A stretch of DNA of 64,000 nt, taken from CBDFGT01 sp965247225. GTDB lineage: Bacteria > Pseudomonadota > Alphaproteobacteria > Rhizobiales > Rhizobiaceae. Made by a program: the position numbers and the translations under genes. The notes under the pieces were generated by a model that searched no databases, was not told the DNA's origin, and worked only from the letters and a program-made list of their open reading frames with translations. The DNA lies in NCBI GenBank assembly GCA_965247225.1, contig CBDFGT010000040.1, positions 43,873 to 107,872 of the forward strand. Reading direction: 5' to 3'. Numbering within the stretch: the first letter of the stretch is position 1; each line of letters begins with the position of its first letter. Positions 8,089 through 17,838 of this stretch are shown in pieces.

Positions 8089-8116
8089 AAAATTATATTG
8101 TGCGCAACATAATTTT
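8089..8116. promoter_or_regulatory. OhrR operator in the ohrA-ohrR intergenic region
   Basis: A 28-bp AT-rich inverted repeat with outer arms AAAATTAT and ATAATTTT and inner TTG and CAA, matching at 24 of 28 positions. It starts 35 bases upstream of ohrA and lies between two divergent genes whose regulator-target relation is well established, so it is the probable OhrR site controlling both. Confidence 0.85.
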
Positions 8117-8168
8117 GCATAATTTGATTTTTTGTTTTATGACCTGAAAAAACCTGACAGGAACCGCC

Positions 8169-8618
8169 ATGGACCACGCACCCAAACTGCGTCTTGATGA
8201 TCAGATCTGCTTTGCCGTCTACGCGACAGCACACGCATTCAACCGTACCTACAAGCCATTGCTGGAACCACTGGGCCTGACCTATCCGCAATATCTGGTA
8301 ATGATGGTTCTGTGGGAACAAAACCGCATGATGATCAAGGATATCGGTGCCCGGCTTGATCTCGATACCGGCACACTTTCACCGCTCCTCAAACGTCTCG
8401 AAAAATCAGAACTGGTACAGCGCAGGCGCGACGGTCAGGATGAGCGTCAGGTCTATATCCAGATCACGGAAAAGGGACGGGCCCTGGAAGCGGCCGCAGC
8501 CACTATCATGCCGGCCATTGTCGGCGCATCGGGATGCAGCCGCGCAGAGCTTGTCGCCCTGCGCGAAGGGTTGAAGGCACTGGGACGAAACCTGCGCAGG
8601 AACCGTGATGGCGATTGA
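8169..8618 (+). CDS. ohrR: Peroxide-sensing MarR-type repressor
   Basis: A 149-residue MarR-family repressor. The reactive cysteine that senses organic hydroperoxides is Cys14 in DDQICFAVYA. A second cysteine, Cys123 in ASGCSRAEL, marks the two-Cys subgroup that forms an intersubunit disulfide. The winged helix spans about residues 37-105, with the recognition region TGTLSPLLKRLE and wing RRRDGQDERQVYI. Oxidation releases it from DNA and derepresses ohrA, which lies divergently next to it, and ohrR itself. Confidence 0.94.
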   Translation: MDHAPKLRLDDQICFAVYATAHAFNRTYKPLLEPLGLTYPQYLVMMVLWEQNRMMIKDIGARLDLDTGTLSPLLKRLEKSELVQRRRDGQDERQVYIQITEKGRALEAAAATIMPAIVGASGCSRAELVALREGLKALGRNLRRNRDGD

Positions 8619-8621
8619 CGA

Positions 8622-8957
8622 TCACTTGTAGACCGGCCCGTTGACCTGACCATGGATCTGGCCGGAGCCTTGTGATGCACCGGCGAGAATCGTGCTGCCC
8701 GTGTCTGCTGCTGGCTGATTGATGGTTGCAACCTGCCGCAAGGGCCAGACCGGCGCTGTCTGTTTGCGGAAGCGGTCAACATTCGTGGACCCCGTGTCCG
8801 GCAGGAACACATTGACAATGGTTGCCGCATCATTGACCACGGTTTTTTGATCAAGCCCTGCAAATGGATTGCCGTCAGTCGTATTGCAACCGGACACAAG
8901 CCCGCCAATGAAGGGCAGAAGCAAGATCGTTCTGGCAGGTGACAGGCAAAAGCGCAT
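8622..8957 (-). CDS. Small lipoprotein, unknown function
   Basis: A 111-residue probable lipoprotein. With the ATG at 8957 the protein begins MRFCLSPARTILLLPFIGG and then has the lipobox LVSGC, so it should be lipidated at that cysteine and exported. The mature part is rich in Asn, Thr, Gly and Gln, with no recognised domain. The start could be further upstream, but the lipobox position favours this one. It is convergent with ohrR (3 bases between stops) and divergent from mutA. Confidence 0.65.
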   Translation of the reverse strand: MRFCLSPARTILLLPFIGGLVSGCNTTDGNPFAGLDQKTVVNDAATIVNVFLPDTGSTNVDRFRKQTAPVWPLRQVATINQPAADTGSTILAGASQGSGQIHGQVNGPVYK

Positions 8958-9098
8958 GGAAGCCCCGGCGACACAAAAGATACGATCATAGTGGCAAAAC
9001 CGGCTGGCGCGGGGCTGGAGAAACCGCACACCCCGGACGAAAGTCTTGTTGGAACCGGGCGCGTCAATTGCTAAGACTGCTGTCCAGGGAGATACGGA

Positions 9099-10493
9099 AT
9101 GGAAGCATCAATTCTGGAAACCGCCGGCTTTGCCGGAAAAACCATGGCAGACTGGCATGCCATGGCGCAAAAGGCCCTCAAGGGCGCGGATTTTGACAGC
9201 GCACTCAGGGGCAGGACGGACGATGGCCTGGTGATCGAGCCGCTCTATGCAGGCAGGACCGGCGCAGATCCTGTCTCCCGGAAAAATCCGCATCTTTGCT
9301 GGAGCATCAGCCAGCGGCTGGATGATGCCGATCTGGAACGATGCCTGACACAGGCGGAAACCGACCTGACCAATGGTGCAACCGCCCTTTCCCTCGTGCT
9401 TGATACCAGCGCGGCAGCCTACGGAACTGGTGTGGCAGCGTCTAACCCCGATGCTGTTTTGGCTGTCCTCGCCCTGTGTGACCGGCACAAGGCAGGTCTC
9501 CGGCTTGAAGCCGGTTCTGCAACAGCCGTTGCTGCAATGCTGCACTCTGCACGTGCCTTCCGGCATGTGAGGATCCATTGCGGCCTTGACCCGATAGCTC
9601 TCTCGCAGGCAGGCCCCGACGCAGAAGACGCCTATCGCCGCACAGCCCGGGAGGCCATGGCAGCGCAGAGCAGGACAACGGTCTTCAATGCCGATGGCAG
9701 GCCCGCCCACAATGCCGGCGCGACTGAAGCCCAGGAACTGGCCATCATAGCGGCAAGCATCGCTGACAATCTGCGCCTGCTGAACACACTGGCCGATCCG
9801 GCCTCCATCCTGGCGGCAACAAGCCTCTGTCTGTCCGCCAGTCAGGATCAGTTTGTCTCCATTGCCAAGATCCGCGCTGTCAGGCTGATCGTGGCAAAAA
9901 TTCTTGAGACCTGCAATGGCGCTACGGCAAAGCCCGTCCATGTCATGGCCGAAACAGGCTGGCGCATGCTTGCACGCAAGGATCCGGAAACCAATATCCT
10001 GCGCAACACGATAGCCGCCTTTTCAGCAGGCATTGGCGGTGCTGATGAAATAACTGTCCTGCCGCATACGCTGCCGCTTGGCCTGCCGGATGCGGCGGCC
10101 AGACGGCTTGCCCGCAACACCCAGATCATTCTGGCGTCCGAATGCCATCTCGACCATGTTGTTGATCCGGCTTCCGGCAGCGGCGGGCTGGAGACATTGA
10201 CAGAAGGTCTGGCCGCAAGGGCCTGGGAGATTTTCCGGTTGATCGAGCGTGAAGGCGGACTGCTGGCATCGGTCAAGACAGGCTTCCTGCAACATATGAT
10301 CAGGATGGCAGCCGCGCAAAGACCGGCCCGCCCCATCGTCGGCACCAGCATTTTCCCGGCAGCGGCCGGGCGGACAGTCGAAACCCTTGCGCCGTTGCGT
10401 CCCCTCCACATGCCATTTCTGGCGGGCCTTGAGCTGACAAGGCTGGATGAAACCCTCCATTCCGGCCTGCCGACAGGAAGCCACGCATCATGA
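9099..10493 (+). CDS. mutA: Methylmalonyl-CoA mutase, small subunit
   Basis: A 464-residue small (beta) subunit of methylmalonyl-CoA mutase. It aligns by pattern with the TIM-barrel half of the large subunit (LLNTLADPASILAATSLCLSA; VMAETGWRMLARKDPETNIL; DPASGSGGLETLTEGLAARAWEIF) but has lost the C-terminal cobalamin-binding domain, as expected for the non-catalytic partner. The heterodimer interconverts methylmalonyl-CoA and succinyl-CoA, feeding propionyl-CoA into the TCA cycle. The start has AGGGAG 7 bases upstream. Its stop overlaps the mutB start as ATGA, so the subunits are translationally coupled. Confidence 0.93.
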   Translation: MEASILETAGFAGKTMADWHAMAQKALKGADFDSALRGRTDDGLVIEPLYAGRTGADPVSRKNPHLCWSISQRLDDADLERCLTQAETDLTNGATALSLVLDTSAAAYGTGVAASNPDAVLAVLALCDRHKAGLRLEAGSATAVAAMLHSARAFRHVRIHCGLDPIALSQAGPDAEDAYRRTAREAMAAQSRTTVFNADGRPAHNAGATEAQELAIIAASIADNLRLLNTLADPASILAATSLCLSASQDQFVSIAKIRAVRLIVAKILETCNGATAKPVHVMAETGWRMLARKDPETNILRNTIAAFSAGIGGADEITVLPHTLPLGLPDAAARRLARNTQIILASECHLDHVVDPASGSGGLETLTEGLAARAWEIFRLIEREGGLLASVKTGFLQHMIRMAAAQRPARPIVGTSIFPAAAGRTVETLAPLRPLHMPFLAGLELTRLDETLHSGLPTGSHAS

Positions 10494-12640
10494 CCCTGAA
10501 TTTTGCGGAAATCCCCTGGTCCTGTGTCAAACCTCCTGCCTGTAAAGAACAGGTTGCATCCGGAAATTCCGTCTGGAACACACCCGAAGGCATTGCGGTA
10601 AAGACGTCCTATACATCCGCAGATCTGGAAGGTCTGCCCTTTCTCGATACCATTCCGGGAGCCGCCCCATACATTCGCGGCCCCTACCCCACCATGTATG
10701 TCCAGCAGCCATGGACCATACGCCAATATGCCGGATTCTCCACGGCAGAAGAATCCAACGCTTTCTATCGTCGCAATCTGGCCGCAGGCCAGAAGGGCCT
10801 GTCGGTGGCCTTTGATCTGGCCACGCATCGCGGGTACGACAGCGATCATCCGCGGGTGGCAGGTGATGTCGGCATGGCAGGCGTGGCCATCGACAGCATT
10901 CTCGACATGCGACAACTGTTCGATGGCATTCCGCTCGACGAAATGAGCGTTTCCATGACGATGAATGGTGCAGTCCTGCCCATTATGGCGCTTTACATCG
11001 TCGCGGCAGAAGAACAGGGCGTTGCGCAGGAAAAGCTTTCCGGCACCATTCAGAATGATATTCTCAAGGAATTCATGGTGCGCAACACCTATATCTACCC
11101 GCCTGCCCCCTCCATGCGCATCATTTCCGACATTTTCAGCTATACCAGCAGGAACATGCCGAAATTCAATTCCATTTCCATTTCCGGCTATCACATGCAG
11201 GAGGCAGGCGCCTCTGCGGATCTGGAACTGGCCTATACGATTGCCGATGGCATTGATTATGCCCGTGCAGGCGTGGCGGCAGGGCTGGACATTGATACAT
11301 TTGCCCCGCGTCTTTCCTTCTTCTGGGCGATTGGCATGAACTTCTTCATGGAAGTCGCCAAGATGCGCGCCGCCCGGCTGATCTGGGCAACCTTGATGCA
11401 GAGGAATTTTGCCCCGAAAGATCCGCGTTCGCTGGCGCTGCGCACCCATTGCCAGACCTCCGGCTGGTCGCTGACCGCGCAAGACCCGATGAACAATATC
11501 ATCCGCACGATGGTGGAGGCCATGGCAGCCACGCAGGGTCACACCCAGTCGCTGCATACCAATGCCTTCGATGAGGCGCTGGCGCTGCCAACCGACCATT
11601 CTGCCCGCATTGCCCGCAACACCCAGATCCTGCTGCAACAGGAATCCGGTACCTGCCGCATCATCGATCCCTGGGGCGGCTCCACCTATGTCGAACGCCT
11701 GACCCATGATCTGGCGGTCCGCGCACTTGCCCATATCGAGGAGGTCGAAAGCCTGGGCGGCATGACCAAAGCCATAGAACGCGGCATCCCCAAACTGCGC
11801 ATCGAGGAGGCTGCGGCCCGCACCCAGGCCCGCATTGACAGCGGCCAGCAGGTTCTCCTCGGCGTCAACATGTCGAAACTCGAAACAGAAGCCGATATTG
11901 ACGTTTTGAAGGTCGAAAACGCGCAGGTGCGCGCCCGGCAAATGTCAAAATTGCAGCAACTGAAAGGCACCCGCGACACACAGGCGGTGGAAACCAGCCT
12001 CTCAGACCTGACAGACGCCGCCCGCAACGACACCGGAAACCTTCTGGAATGTGCCGTAAGGGCCGCCCGCGCCCGCGCCACGGTGGGCGAGATTTCACTG
12101 GCGCTGGAAAAGGCCTGGGGCCGCCATATGGCCGAAATTCGCACCATTTCCGGCGTTTATCGCTCACAGGTTGGCGCAAACGATCCCGCCTTCTCGAAGG
12201 CGCTTGCCAAATGCGCCGAGTTCGAGCGCAGGCAGGGCAAAAAGCCTGCCATACTGGTCGCCAAAATGGGCCAGGACGGCCATGACCGCGGACAGAAGGT
12301 GATTGCAACGGCCTTTGGTGATCTGGGCTTTCGCGTCATTGTCGGTGCCATGTTCCAGACGCCGGAGGAAGTGGCCGATCTTGCCATCAGGGAAGGCGCT
12401 GATATTATTGGCGCATCCTCGCTGGCAGCAGGCCACCTGACACTGGTGCCGGAGCTGAAATCGGCGCTCCTCAAACGCGGAGGCAAGGACAAGCTGGTGG
12501 TTGTCGGCGGCGTCATCCCGCCGCAGGATTTCGACAATCTTCGCGCAGCCGGTGCCGACGCGATTTTCCCGCCGGGTACGGTCATTGCAGACGCTGCTGT
12601 GGAATTGCTTGACCGGCTGATGGGCTACAAAGCCGGTTGA
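10490..12640 (+). CDS. mutB: Methylmalonyl-CoA mutase, large subunit
   Basis: A 716-residue catalytic subunit, full length for the family. The substrate barrel includes YPTMYVQQPWTIRQYAGFS and FDLATHRGYDSDHPRVAGDV. The C-terminal cobalamin-binding domain (about residues 585-716) has the base-off motif KMGQDGHDRGQKV, whose His replaces the lower axial ligand, and later GGVIPPQDF. It uses adenosylcobalamin to rearrange (R)-methylmalonyl-CoA to succinyl-CoA. It overlaps mutA by 4 bases. No meaB chaperone or epimerase gene is adjacent. Confidence 0.96.
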   Translation: MTLNFAEIPWSCVKPPACKEQVASGNSVWNTPEGIAVKTSYTSADLEGLPFLDTIPGAAPYIRGPYPTMYVQQPWTIRQYAGFSTAEESNAFYRRNLAAGQKGLSVAFDLATHRGYDSDHPRVAGDVGMAGVAIDSILDMRQLFDGIPLDEMSVSMTMNGAVLPIMALYIVAAEEQGVAQEKLSGTIQNDILKEFMVRNTYIYPPAPSMRIISDIFSYTSRNMPKFNSISISGYHMQEAGASADLELAYTIADGIDYARAGVAAGLDIDTFAPRLSFFWAIGMNFFMEVAKMRAARLIWATLMQRNFAPKDPRSLALRTHCQTSGWSLTAQDPMNNIIRTMVEAMAATQGHTQSLHTNAFDEALALPTDHSARIARNTQILLQQESGTCRIIDPWGGSTYVERLTHDLAVRALAHIEEVESLGGMTKAIERGIPKLRIEEAAARTQARIDSGQQVLLGVNMSKLETEADIDVLKVENAQVRARQMSKLQQLKGTRDTQAVETSLSDLTDAARNDTGNLLECAVRAARARATVGEISLALEKAWGRHMAEIRTISGVYRSQVGANDPAFSKALAKCAEFERRQGKKPAILVAKMGQDGHDRGQKVIATAFGDLGFRVIVGAMFQTPEEVADLAIREGADIIGASSLAAGHLTLVPELKSALLKRGGKDKLVVVGGVIPPQDFDNLRAAGADAIFPPGTVIADAAVELLDRLMGYKAG

Positions 12641-12658
12641 ACCGCATATGTTTTGGGT

Positions 12659-13222
12659 TCAGCGTTCAAAGCGCCTGTCGGGAATGAGCCACATGGCAGC
12701 CACGGCGGCATAAAGTCCCATGGATATCCAGGGGCTGACAAATGCCAGGGGAATGGCCGCGAGATAGGCAACGGGCGATATCTTGCCCTTGATATCACGC
12801 CCCAGAGCCCGTGCAAAATCGGAATCCCGGCCATGGTTCCTGATCAGTGTGCGGACAAGGATGTAATAGGCAACGCCGCACATCAGAAGGTCGAAGCCGT
12901 AAACTGCTGCAGGCAAGGGTGCAAAATGGTTTTCACCCATCCAGCCTGTGGCAAATGGCAACATGGACAGCCAGAACAACAGGTGAAGGTTGGCCCACAG
13001 CACATTGCCATTGATATGTTTGACGGCCTGAAACATATGGTGGTGATTGTTCCAGTAGATCCCGACAGTGACAAAGCTGAGAATATAAGACAGGAAAACC
13101 GGCAACAGGGGCGCAAGCACCGTCAGATCAGCACCGTGCGGCACTTTCATCTCCAAAACCATGATGGTGATGATAATCGCCAGGACACCGTCCGAAAACG
13201 CTTCAATCCGCCCCTTGCCCAT
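12659..13222 (-). CDS. TMEM175-like potassium channel protein
   Basis: A 187-residue integral membrane protein of the DUF1211/TMEM175 family. The start at 13222 gives MGKGRIEAFSDGVLAIIITI, with the hallmark RxxxFSDGV filter-helix signature. Five to six hydrophobic segments follow, at about 10-30, 40-60, 75-95, 105-125 and 150-180. Bacterial members form potassium-permeable channels without a P-loop. It is convergent with mutB (18 bases apart) and lies 84 bases downstream of the GGDEF-EAL gene on the same strand. Family assignment is firm; physiological role is unknown. Confidence 0.85.
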   Translation of the reverse strand: MGKGRIEAFSDGVLAIIITIMVLEMKVPHGADLTVLAPLLPVFLSYILSFVTVGIYWNNHHHMFQAVKHINGNVLWANLHLLFWLSMLPFATGWMGENHFAPLPAAVYGFDLLMCGVAYYILVRTLIRNHGRDSDFARALGRDIKGKISPVAYLAAIPLAFVSPWISMGLYAAVAAMWLIPDRRFER

Positions 13223-13306
13223 GCCTGCCCCTCGCAACTCTTTCGCCAGCAACAGAAAACATGAGGTTCCGTCCAAACGCAAGAAGCGTGGTCATTATTA
13301 TGCGCA

Positions 13307-15634
13307 TTACACACTGCACTGTTGTGAATTTTCCGCAGCCGATAAAAAACCTTCACAAAGGACATCCGCCGTAACAGGCCTTGAAATCCAATAGCCCTGG
13401 ATTTCATCACACCCGGCATGCCGCAGGAAATCAGCCTGGGCCTGCGTCTCAACGCCCTCTGCAATCACCTGCAATTTCAGTTTCTGTGCCATGGAGATCA
13501 CGGCAGACGCGATGGCCGCATCACTTTCGTCATCCGGCAGTCCGCTGATAAAGGACTGGTCAATTTTAAGGCGGGACACGGGAAACCGCTTGAGCGCACT
13601 CAGACTGGAAAACCCGGTTCCGAAATCATCGATCGCCAGCCTGACACCGAGCTTCTCCAGCTCCAGCATCGTCTCAATGGCTTTGGCCACGTCGTGCATG
13701 ATCATGCTTTCCGTCAGTTCCAGTTCCAGAAATTCCGGCGCAAGCCCCGTTTCGTCCAGAACCCTTGCAACACTGGCCGCAAAACCGGCATTGCGGAATT
13801 GGTATGCAGAAACATTGACACTCACAGCGATTTTCAGAAGCCCCGATAGCTGCCATTGCCTGTTCTGACGGCAGGCCTCGCGCAAGACCCACTCGCCGAT
13901 CTCATTGATAATTCCGGAATCCTCAGCGATTCCGATAAAGACAGCTGGTGAAATCATGCCCTTTTCTGGGTGTTGCCACCGCACCAGCGCCTCAACACCA
14001 AAAATCTGGCCCGTCGACTGGCGCAATTGAGGTTGGTAATGCAGAAGCAGCTCACCCCGACTGGTTGCCAGGCGCAATTCTTCCTTCAGGAGCATCTGTT
14101 CGCGAGAATTGGTTTCCATATCCGGGGAAAACTCATGGCAGCAATCCCGGCCCATCTGCTTGGAACGGTACATGGCAATATCTGCACGCGCGAGCAGGTC
14201 ACTGCTGCTCCGTCCGTTCTTCGGGTAAAAGGCGGCACCGATGCTGGCGGAGACATTGAGAACATTGGCATCAATCTCGACAGGCATGGTGATGGATTTC
14301 TGTATGCGCTGCAACACATCCAGGGCATTGCTGCAATCTGGATTGTGATCTTCCAGAATGACGACAAATTCGTCACCTCCCAGGCGGAAAACCAGATCTT
14401 TGCCACGGGCCTCTTCCATGATCCGGTTTGAAAGGACAATCAGCAGTTCATCACCGACTGCATGCCCAAGACTGTCATTGACAAGCTTGAAATTGTCGAG
14501 ATCAATGAAGGCAACCAAAACACCACCGCCAGTATTGCTTGCGGTCGCGATTGCCGCCTCCATGCGGGAGTTGAGCAATGACCGGTTTGGCAATCCGGTC
14601 AGAAAATCACGATGGGCCATCGCAGAAATGCGGTCCTGGGTATGTTTGCGCTCAAGCGCGATACCGGCAATATGCGTCGCAAATCCCATCAGATCGCGCG
14701 TAGGTTCTGTCGGTTCCTGTACTTCCCTCGAATAAAGTGTGAATGTTCCGAGGATTTTGCCGTGGTGCGACATGATCGGTGTTGACCAGCATGAGCGGAG
14801 CCCGAAGGGTGCCGTCATCGCCCTGAATTCCGCCCATAACGGGTTTGTTGTGATGTCATTGATATAGACGGGTTCACCAAGCCATGCCGCAGTTCCGCAA
14901 GGGGCGCTATCGGGACCGATAGGCATGCCATTGACAAGCATGGACCACTCCGGCGGAATATTTGCAGCGGCACCGTATTTCAGGCAGGTTCCGCTGTCGT
15001 CCAGCAGCATGATAGAGCAGGCGATTCCCGTGATCTGTTTTTCGATCAGAAGAATCAGGGCATGCAGAATATCCTCGATGGCTTCACTGCGTGCGATCAT
15101 TTCCATCAGTCTGGCCTGCCCTTGCTGCAGCTGGTTGGACTGAATCTGTATCGTGATATCACGCGAACTGCCCACAATACCGATCACATGTCCGGCATCA
15201 TCCCTCAGTGGCATTTTGGATGTTGAAACATATCTTCGCTGACCATCAGGCCCTACGTAGGACTCTTCTACATCGGAAAAACCGATTCCGGTACGCATGA
15301 TCTCTTTTTCCTGCAGCGAAAAACGCTCTGCATCCGCGGGAGCATGAAAATCAAAATCACACTTTCCGACCAGAGCTTCCGGCGTTCTGTAAGGCGTAGA
15401 TTGCGCCATCGCAGCATTTGCAACCAGAAATCTGCAATCCAGATCCTTCACCCATAAAAAGTCCGGAATATGCGAAAGGATGGCCTGTTGGAGAGTATCG
15501 GCTGAATGGCAAAAAAGCCGGTCGCCCGGCAATTCGTCGGCCTCCTGCTTCAGCAACCGTCCAACAGCCAGCAACTGCTCGGACAAACGCGATGATTGAA
15601 TGATGGAACTGGATTTCACACTCTCAGATTTCAT
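13307..15634 (-). CDS. PAS-GAF-GGDEF-EAL cyclic-di-GMP protein
   Basis: A 775-residue cytoplasmic signalling protein with no membrane segment. Order: PAS at about 45-170 (DFLWVKDLDCRFLVANAAM, ending GIVGSSRDITIQIQ), GAF at about 175-330 (PCGTAAWLGEPVYI), GGDEF at about 345-500 with intact RLGGDEFVV, and EAL at about 515-765 with EALVRWQHP, DDFGTG and AEGVETQAQ. Both catalytic motifs are intact, so it may synthesise or degrade cyclic-di-GMP depending on the sensed signal. The ATG at 15634 follows AGGAG by 6 bases; upstream in-frame codons are AT-rich and look noncoding. Confidence 0.93.
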   Translation of the reverse strand: MKSESVKSSSIIQSSRLSEQLLAVGRLLKQEADELPGDRLFCHSADTLQQAILSHIPDFLWVKDLDCRFLVANAAMAQSTPYRTPEALVGKCDFDFHAPADAERFSLQEKEIMRTGIGFSDVEESYVGPDGQRRYVSTSKMPLRDDAGHVIGIVGSSRDITIQIQSNQLQQGQARLMEMIARSEAIEDILHALILLIEKQITGIACSIMLLDDSGTCLKYGAAANIPPEWSMLVNGMPIGPDSAPCGTAAWLGEPVYINDITTNPLWAEFRAMTAPFGLRSCWSTPIMSHHGKILGTFTLYSREVQEPTEPTRDLMGFATHIAGIALERKHTQDRISAMAHRDFLTGLPNRSLLNSRMEAAIATASNTGGGVLVAFIDLDNFKLVNDSLGHAVGDELLIVLSNRIMEEARGKDLVFRLGGDEFVVILEDHNPDCSNALDVLQRIQKSITMPVEIDANVLNVSASIGAAFYPKNGRSSSDLLARADIAMYRSKQMGRDCCHEFSPDMETNSREQMLLKEELRLATSRGELLLHYQPQLRQSTGQIFGVEALVRWQHPEKGMISPAVFIGIAEDSGIINEIGEWVLREACRQNRQWQLSGLLKIAVSVNVSAYQFRNAGFAASVARVLDETGLAPEFLELELTESMIMHDVAKAIETMLELEKLGVRLAIDDFGTGFSSLSALKRFPVSRLKIDQSFISGLPDDESDAAIASAVISMAQKLKLQVIAEGVETQAQADFLRHAGCDEIQGYWISRPVTADVLCEGFLSAAENSQQCSV

Positions 15635-15877
15635 AGCTTCTCCTTTTCTCACCATCCGTAAACTCCGCGCATGGACGTCTGAAATGTTCAATGCAGAGAT
15701 TTTTAAAAATTGCTTCAAATCAAATTTTACGTTAAACTGGCTTAATCTGGTGTTAATCTCCATTTTTTGTCTTGCATTTTAACATAAAACAAAATGATAT
15801 ACTTAATGAACTGGATATATGTTCATGGCATGATTTTGTATATTCAAACAAAAACTTATATTTGAAAATGGAAATAT
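15635..15877. promoter_or_regulatory. AT-rich divergent promoter region
   Basis: About 240 bases, visibly much more AT-rich than the flanks, between the leftward GGDEF-EAL gene and the rightward Tat protein gene. It probably holds both promoters. No clear symmetric operator was found. Confidence 0.45.
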
Positions 15878-17269
15878 ATGGCATGTTCCATGGGAAATGA
15901 CATTGACCGGCGGGCTTTTCTGTTCGGTATGGGATTGTTTCTGCTGCCTGAAGCAAAGCCTGCGCTTGCTGTCGAGCCGTCAGTCCCCGGCGGCTTTGCC
16001 GGTATGGTCGACGCAACGCATCACGGCATAGACGCGAATTCCCGAAAAGATCAGAGCCGCGTTCTGAACGGCCTCATAGCCGCGACGGCCCGCAATAACA
16101 TGATCCTGCTTCTGCCACCGGGAAAACTCCTTGTTTCCAACATTGATCTGCCTGACAGGACACGTATTCAGGGTGTGGCAGGCGCAACACGGCTGGTCTA
16201 CAGTGGCGGCGGCCGTTTTCTCACAGCCAACGGGGCCAACAGCATAGATCTCACAGGTCTGGATCTCGACGGGGCCGGTGAACCCATGGCAACGGAAACG
16301 ATGGCGCTGCTGCAGGTTACCGGATCCGCCAATATTCATGCAAGCCGCTGTTCGTTCAGCAGATCCTCCAGATATGGCCTCTGGTTGCAAAACAGTGGAG
16401 GAACGGTCCGGGATTCGACGATGTCAGATTGCGCGATGTCCGCAATTTACGCGGTGGAAAGTCAAAATCTTTCCATCTCCGGCAATACCGTGGAGCGTTG
16501 CGGCAATGGCGGCATACTGGTCCACCGCTGGACAAAGGCCGATGACGGAACAATCCTGTCGCTGAACCGCATTTCCGGCATAGCGGCAAATGCGGGTGGA
16601 ACCGGTGAAAACGGCAACGGAATCAACGTATTTCGTGCAGACAATGTGATGATCATCAACAATATCATTTCCGGTTGCGCCTTTTCGGCCATCCGCTCCA
16701 ATGCCGGATCCAATGTGCAGATTCTGGGCAACCAGTGCCGGGCATCCGGAGAAACGGCCATCTATTCGGAATTCGGATTTGAAGGGGCCATCGTTGCCGG
16801 TAATCTTGTTGACGGTGCGGCAAACGGCATATCCATCGTCAATTTCAATGAGGGCGGACGTCTGGCAACAGTGTCCGGCAATATCGTCCGAAACCTGTCG
16901 AAAACGGGCCCCTACCCGGCAGAGGGCATGGGTTTTGGCATTGGCATAGCGGCAGAGGCCGATACGGCCATCACAGGCAATGTGATTGAAAATGCACCGA
17001 AATGCGGTCTTCTTCTGGGGTGGGGCACGTTCCTGCGCGATGTGACGGCCACAGCAAATGTCGTGCGCAACAGCCCGGTCGGATGCGCAGTGACGGTGGT
17101 TGAAGGCGCGGGCGCAGCCCTTTTATCCGGCAATCTGTTTGACAACACACCGCTGGGCGCCATTCTCGGCTACCGCTGGACAGAACCTGCAACAGCGGAA
17201 CTGGCCTCCGCGTCCGCAACGTCATTTGCCAATGTAACATTGGCATCAAACCTTGCAACGCCCCCCTGA
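15878..17269 (+). CDS. Tat-exported beta-helix repeat protein, TIGR03808 type
   Basis: A 463-residue exported protein. The N-terminus has a twin-arginine signal (DRRAFLFGMGLFLL, cleavage near ALAVE). The body is a series of about 22-residue right-handed beta-helix turns rich in G-N-x-V/I patterns (SISGNTVERCGNGG, MIINNIISGCAFSAI, QILGNQCRASGETAI), like pectate-lyase-type folds. This matches TIGR03808, uncharacterised Tat repeat proteins of Hyphomicrobiales. No catalytic residues of pectate lyases could be assigned. Two in-frame ATGs (15878 and 15890) are possible; neither has a strong ribosome site. The creA gene follows 53 bases later. Confidence 0.85.
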   Translation: MACSMGNDIDRRAFLFGMGLFLLPEAKPALAVEPSVPGGFAGMVDATHHGIDANSRKDQSRVLNGLIAATARNNMILLLPPGKLLVSNIDLPDRTRIQGVAGATRLVYSGGGRFLTANGANSIDLTGLDLDGAGEPMATETMALLQVTGSANIHASRCSFSRSSRYGLWLQNSGGTVRDSTMSDCAMSAIYAVESQNLSISGNTVERCGNGGILVHRWTKADDGTILSLNRISGIAANAGGTGENGNGINVFRADNVMIINNIISGCAFSAIRSNAGSNVQILGNQCRASGETAIYSEFGFEGAIVAGNLVDGAANGISIVNFNEGGRLATVSGNIVRNLSKTGPYPAEGMGFGIGIAAEADTAITGNVIENAPKCGLLLGWGTFLRDVTATANVVRNSPVGCAVTVVEGAGAALLSGNLFDNTPLGAILGYRWTEPATAELASASATSFANVTLASNLATPP

Positions 17270-17322
17270 TCACCTATTTGAGAGCAGACAGCCTTGACAG
17301 AAGACGGCGCAGGAGTGGCACG

Positions 17323-17823
17323 ATGAAAAACCGGATACTCGCAATCATGCTGGCAACAGCAGCACTGGCAATGGCGGGCCAGAACGCAAAAGCCGAAACT
17401 GTTGGCAAGGTCGGGGTCGACTGGATTGGCAATGATATCATTGTCGACGCGGTATCGGACCCGGACATTTCCGGCATAACCTGCCACGTTACCTATTTCG
17501 ACCGCAGCCTGATTGACCGGCTCAAGAATGGCAACTGGTTTGAAGATCCCTCCAACAATTCCATTGCCTGCCGGCAGACCGGGCCGATTGTGATTGGAGA
17601 TATTGACCTCTCGAAAGAAGGCCAAGAGGTGTTTTCAGAGGGGCTTTCCCTGATCTGGAAATCCCTTTCGGTAACCCGTATCTACGACCGGAAAAACGAC
17701 ACGCTCATCTATCTCGCCCATTCGCGCCAGGTGGTGGACGGGTCTGCCAAAATGTCGATTTCAACCGTTCCGCTTTTCCATCAGGACGTAACATGGACCA
17801 GGGGCAGGCCGGAGGCAAAGTAA
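17323..17823 (+). CDS. creA: CreA family periplasmic protein
   Basis: A 166-residue protein with a Sec signal peptide (MKNRILAIMLATAALAMAGQ, cut near AKAET). The mature part matches CreA: VGKVGVDWIGNDIIVDAVSDP, ITCHVTYFDRS, and a closing SISTVPLF. The conserved Cys pair (in ITCHV and SIACRQ) probably forms a disulfide. CreA is widespread in Proteobacteria, but its function is not established. The ATG at 17323 was preferred because it starts the signal peptide; the upstream in-frame codons are basic and not conserved-looking. Confidence 0.88.
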   Translation: MKNRILAIMLATAALAMAGQNAKAETVGKVGVDWIGNDIIVDAVSDPDISGITCHVTYFDRSLIDRLKNGNWFEDPSNNSIACRQTGPIVIGDIDLSKEGQEVFSEGLSLIWKSLSVTRIYDRKNDTLIYLAHSRQVVDGSAKMSISTVPLFHQDVTWTRGRPEAK

Positions 17824-17838
17824 TCTGCCCTTCAACCG

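Noticed and set aside
9848..11941. 697-codon open frame on the minus strand opposite mutA-mutB
   Set aside because: Both mutase subunits are unmistakable on the plus strand, and the antisense translation shows no protein family.
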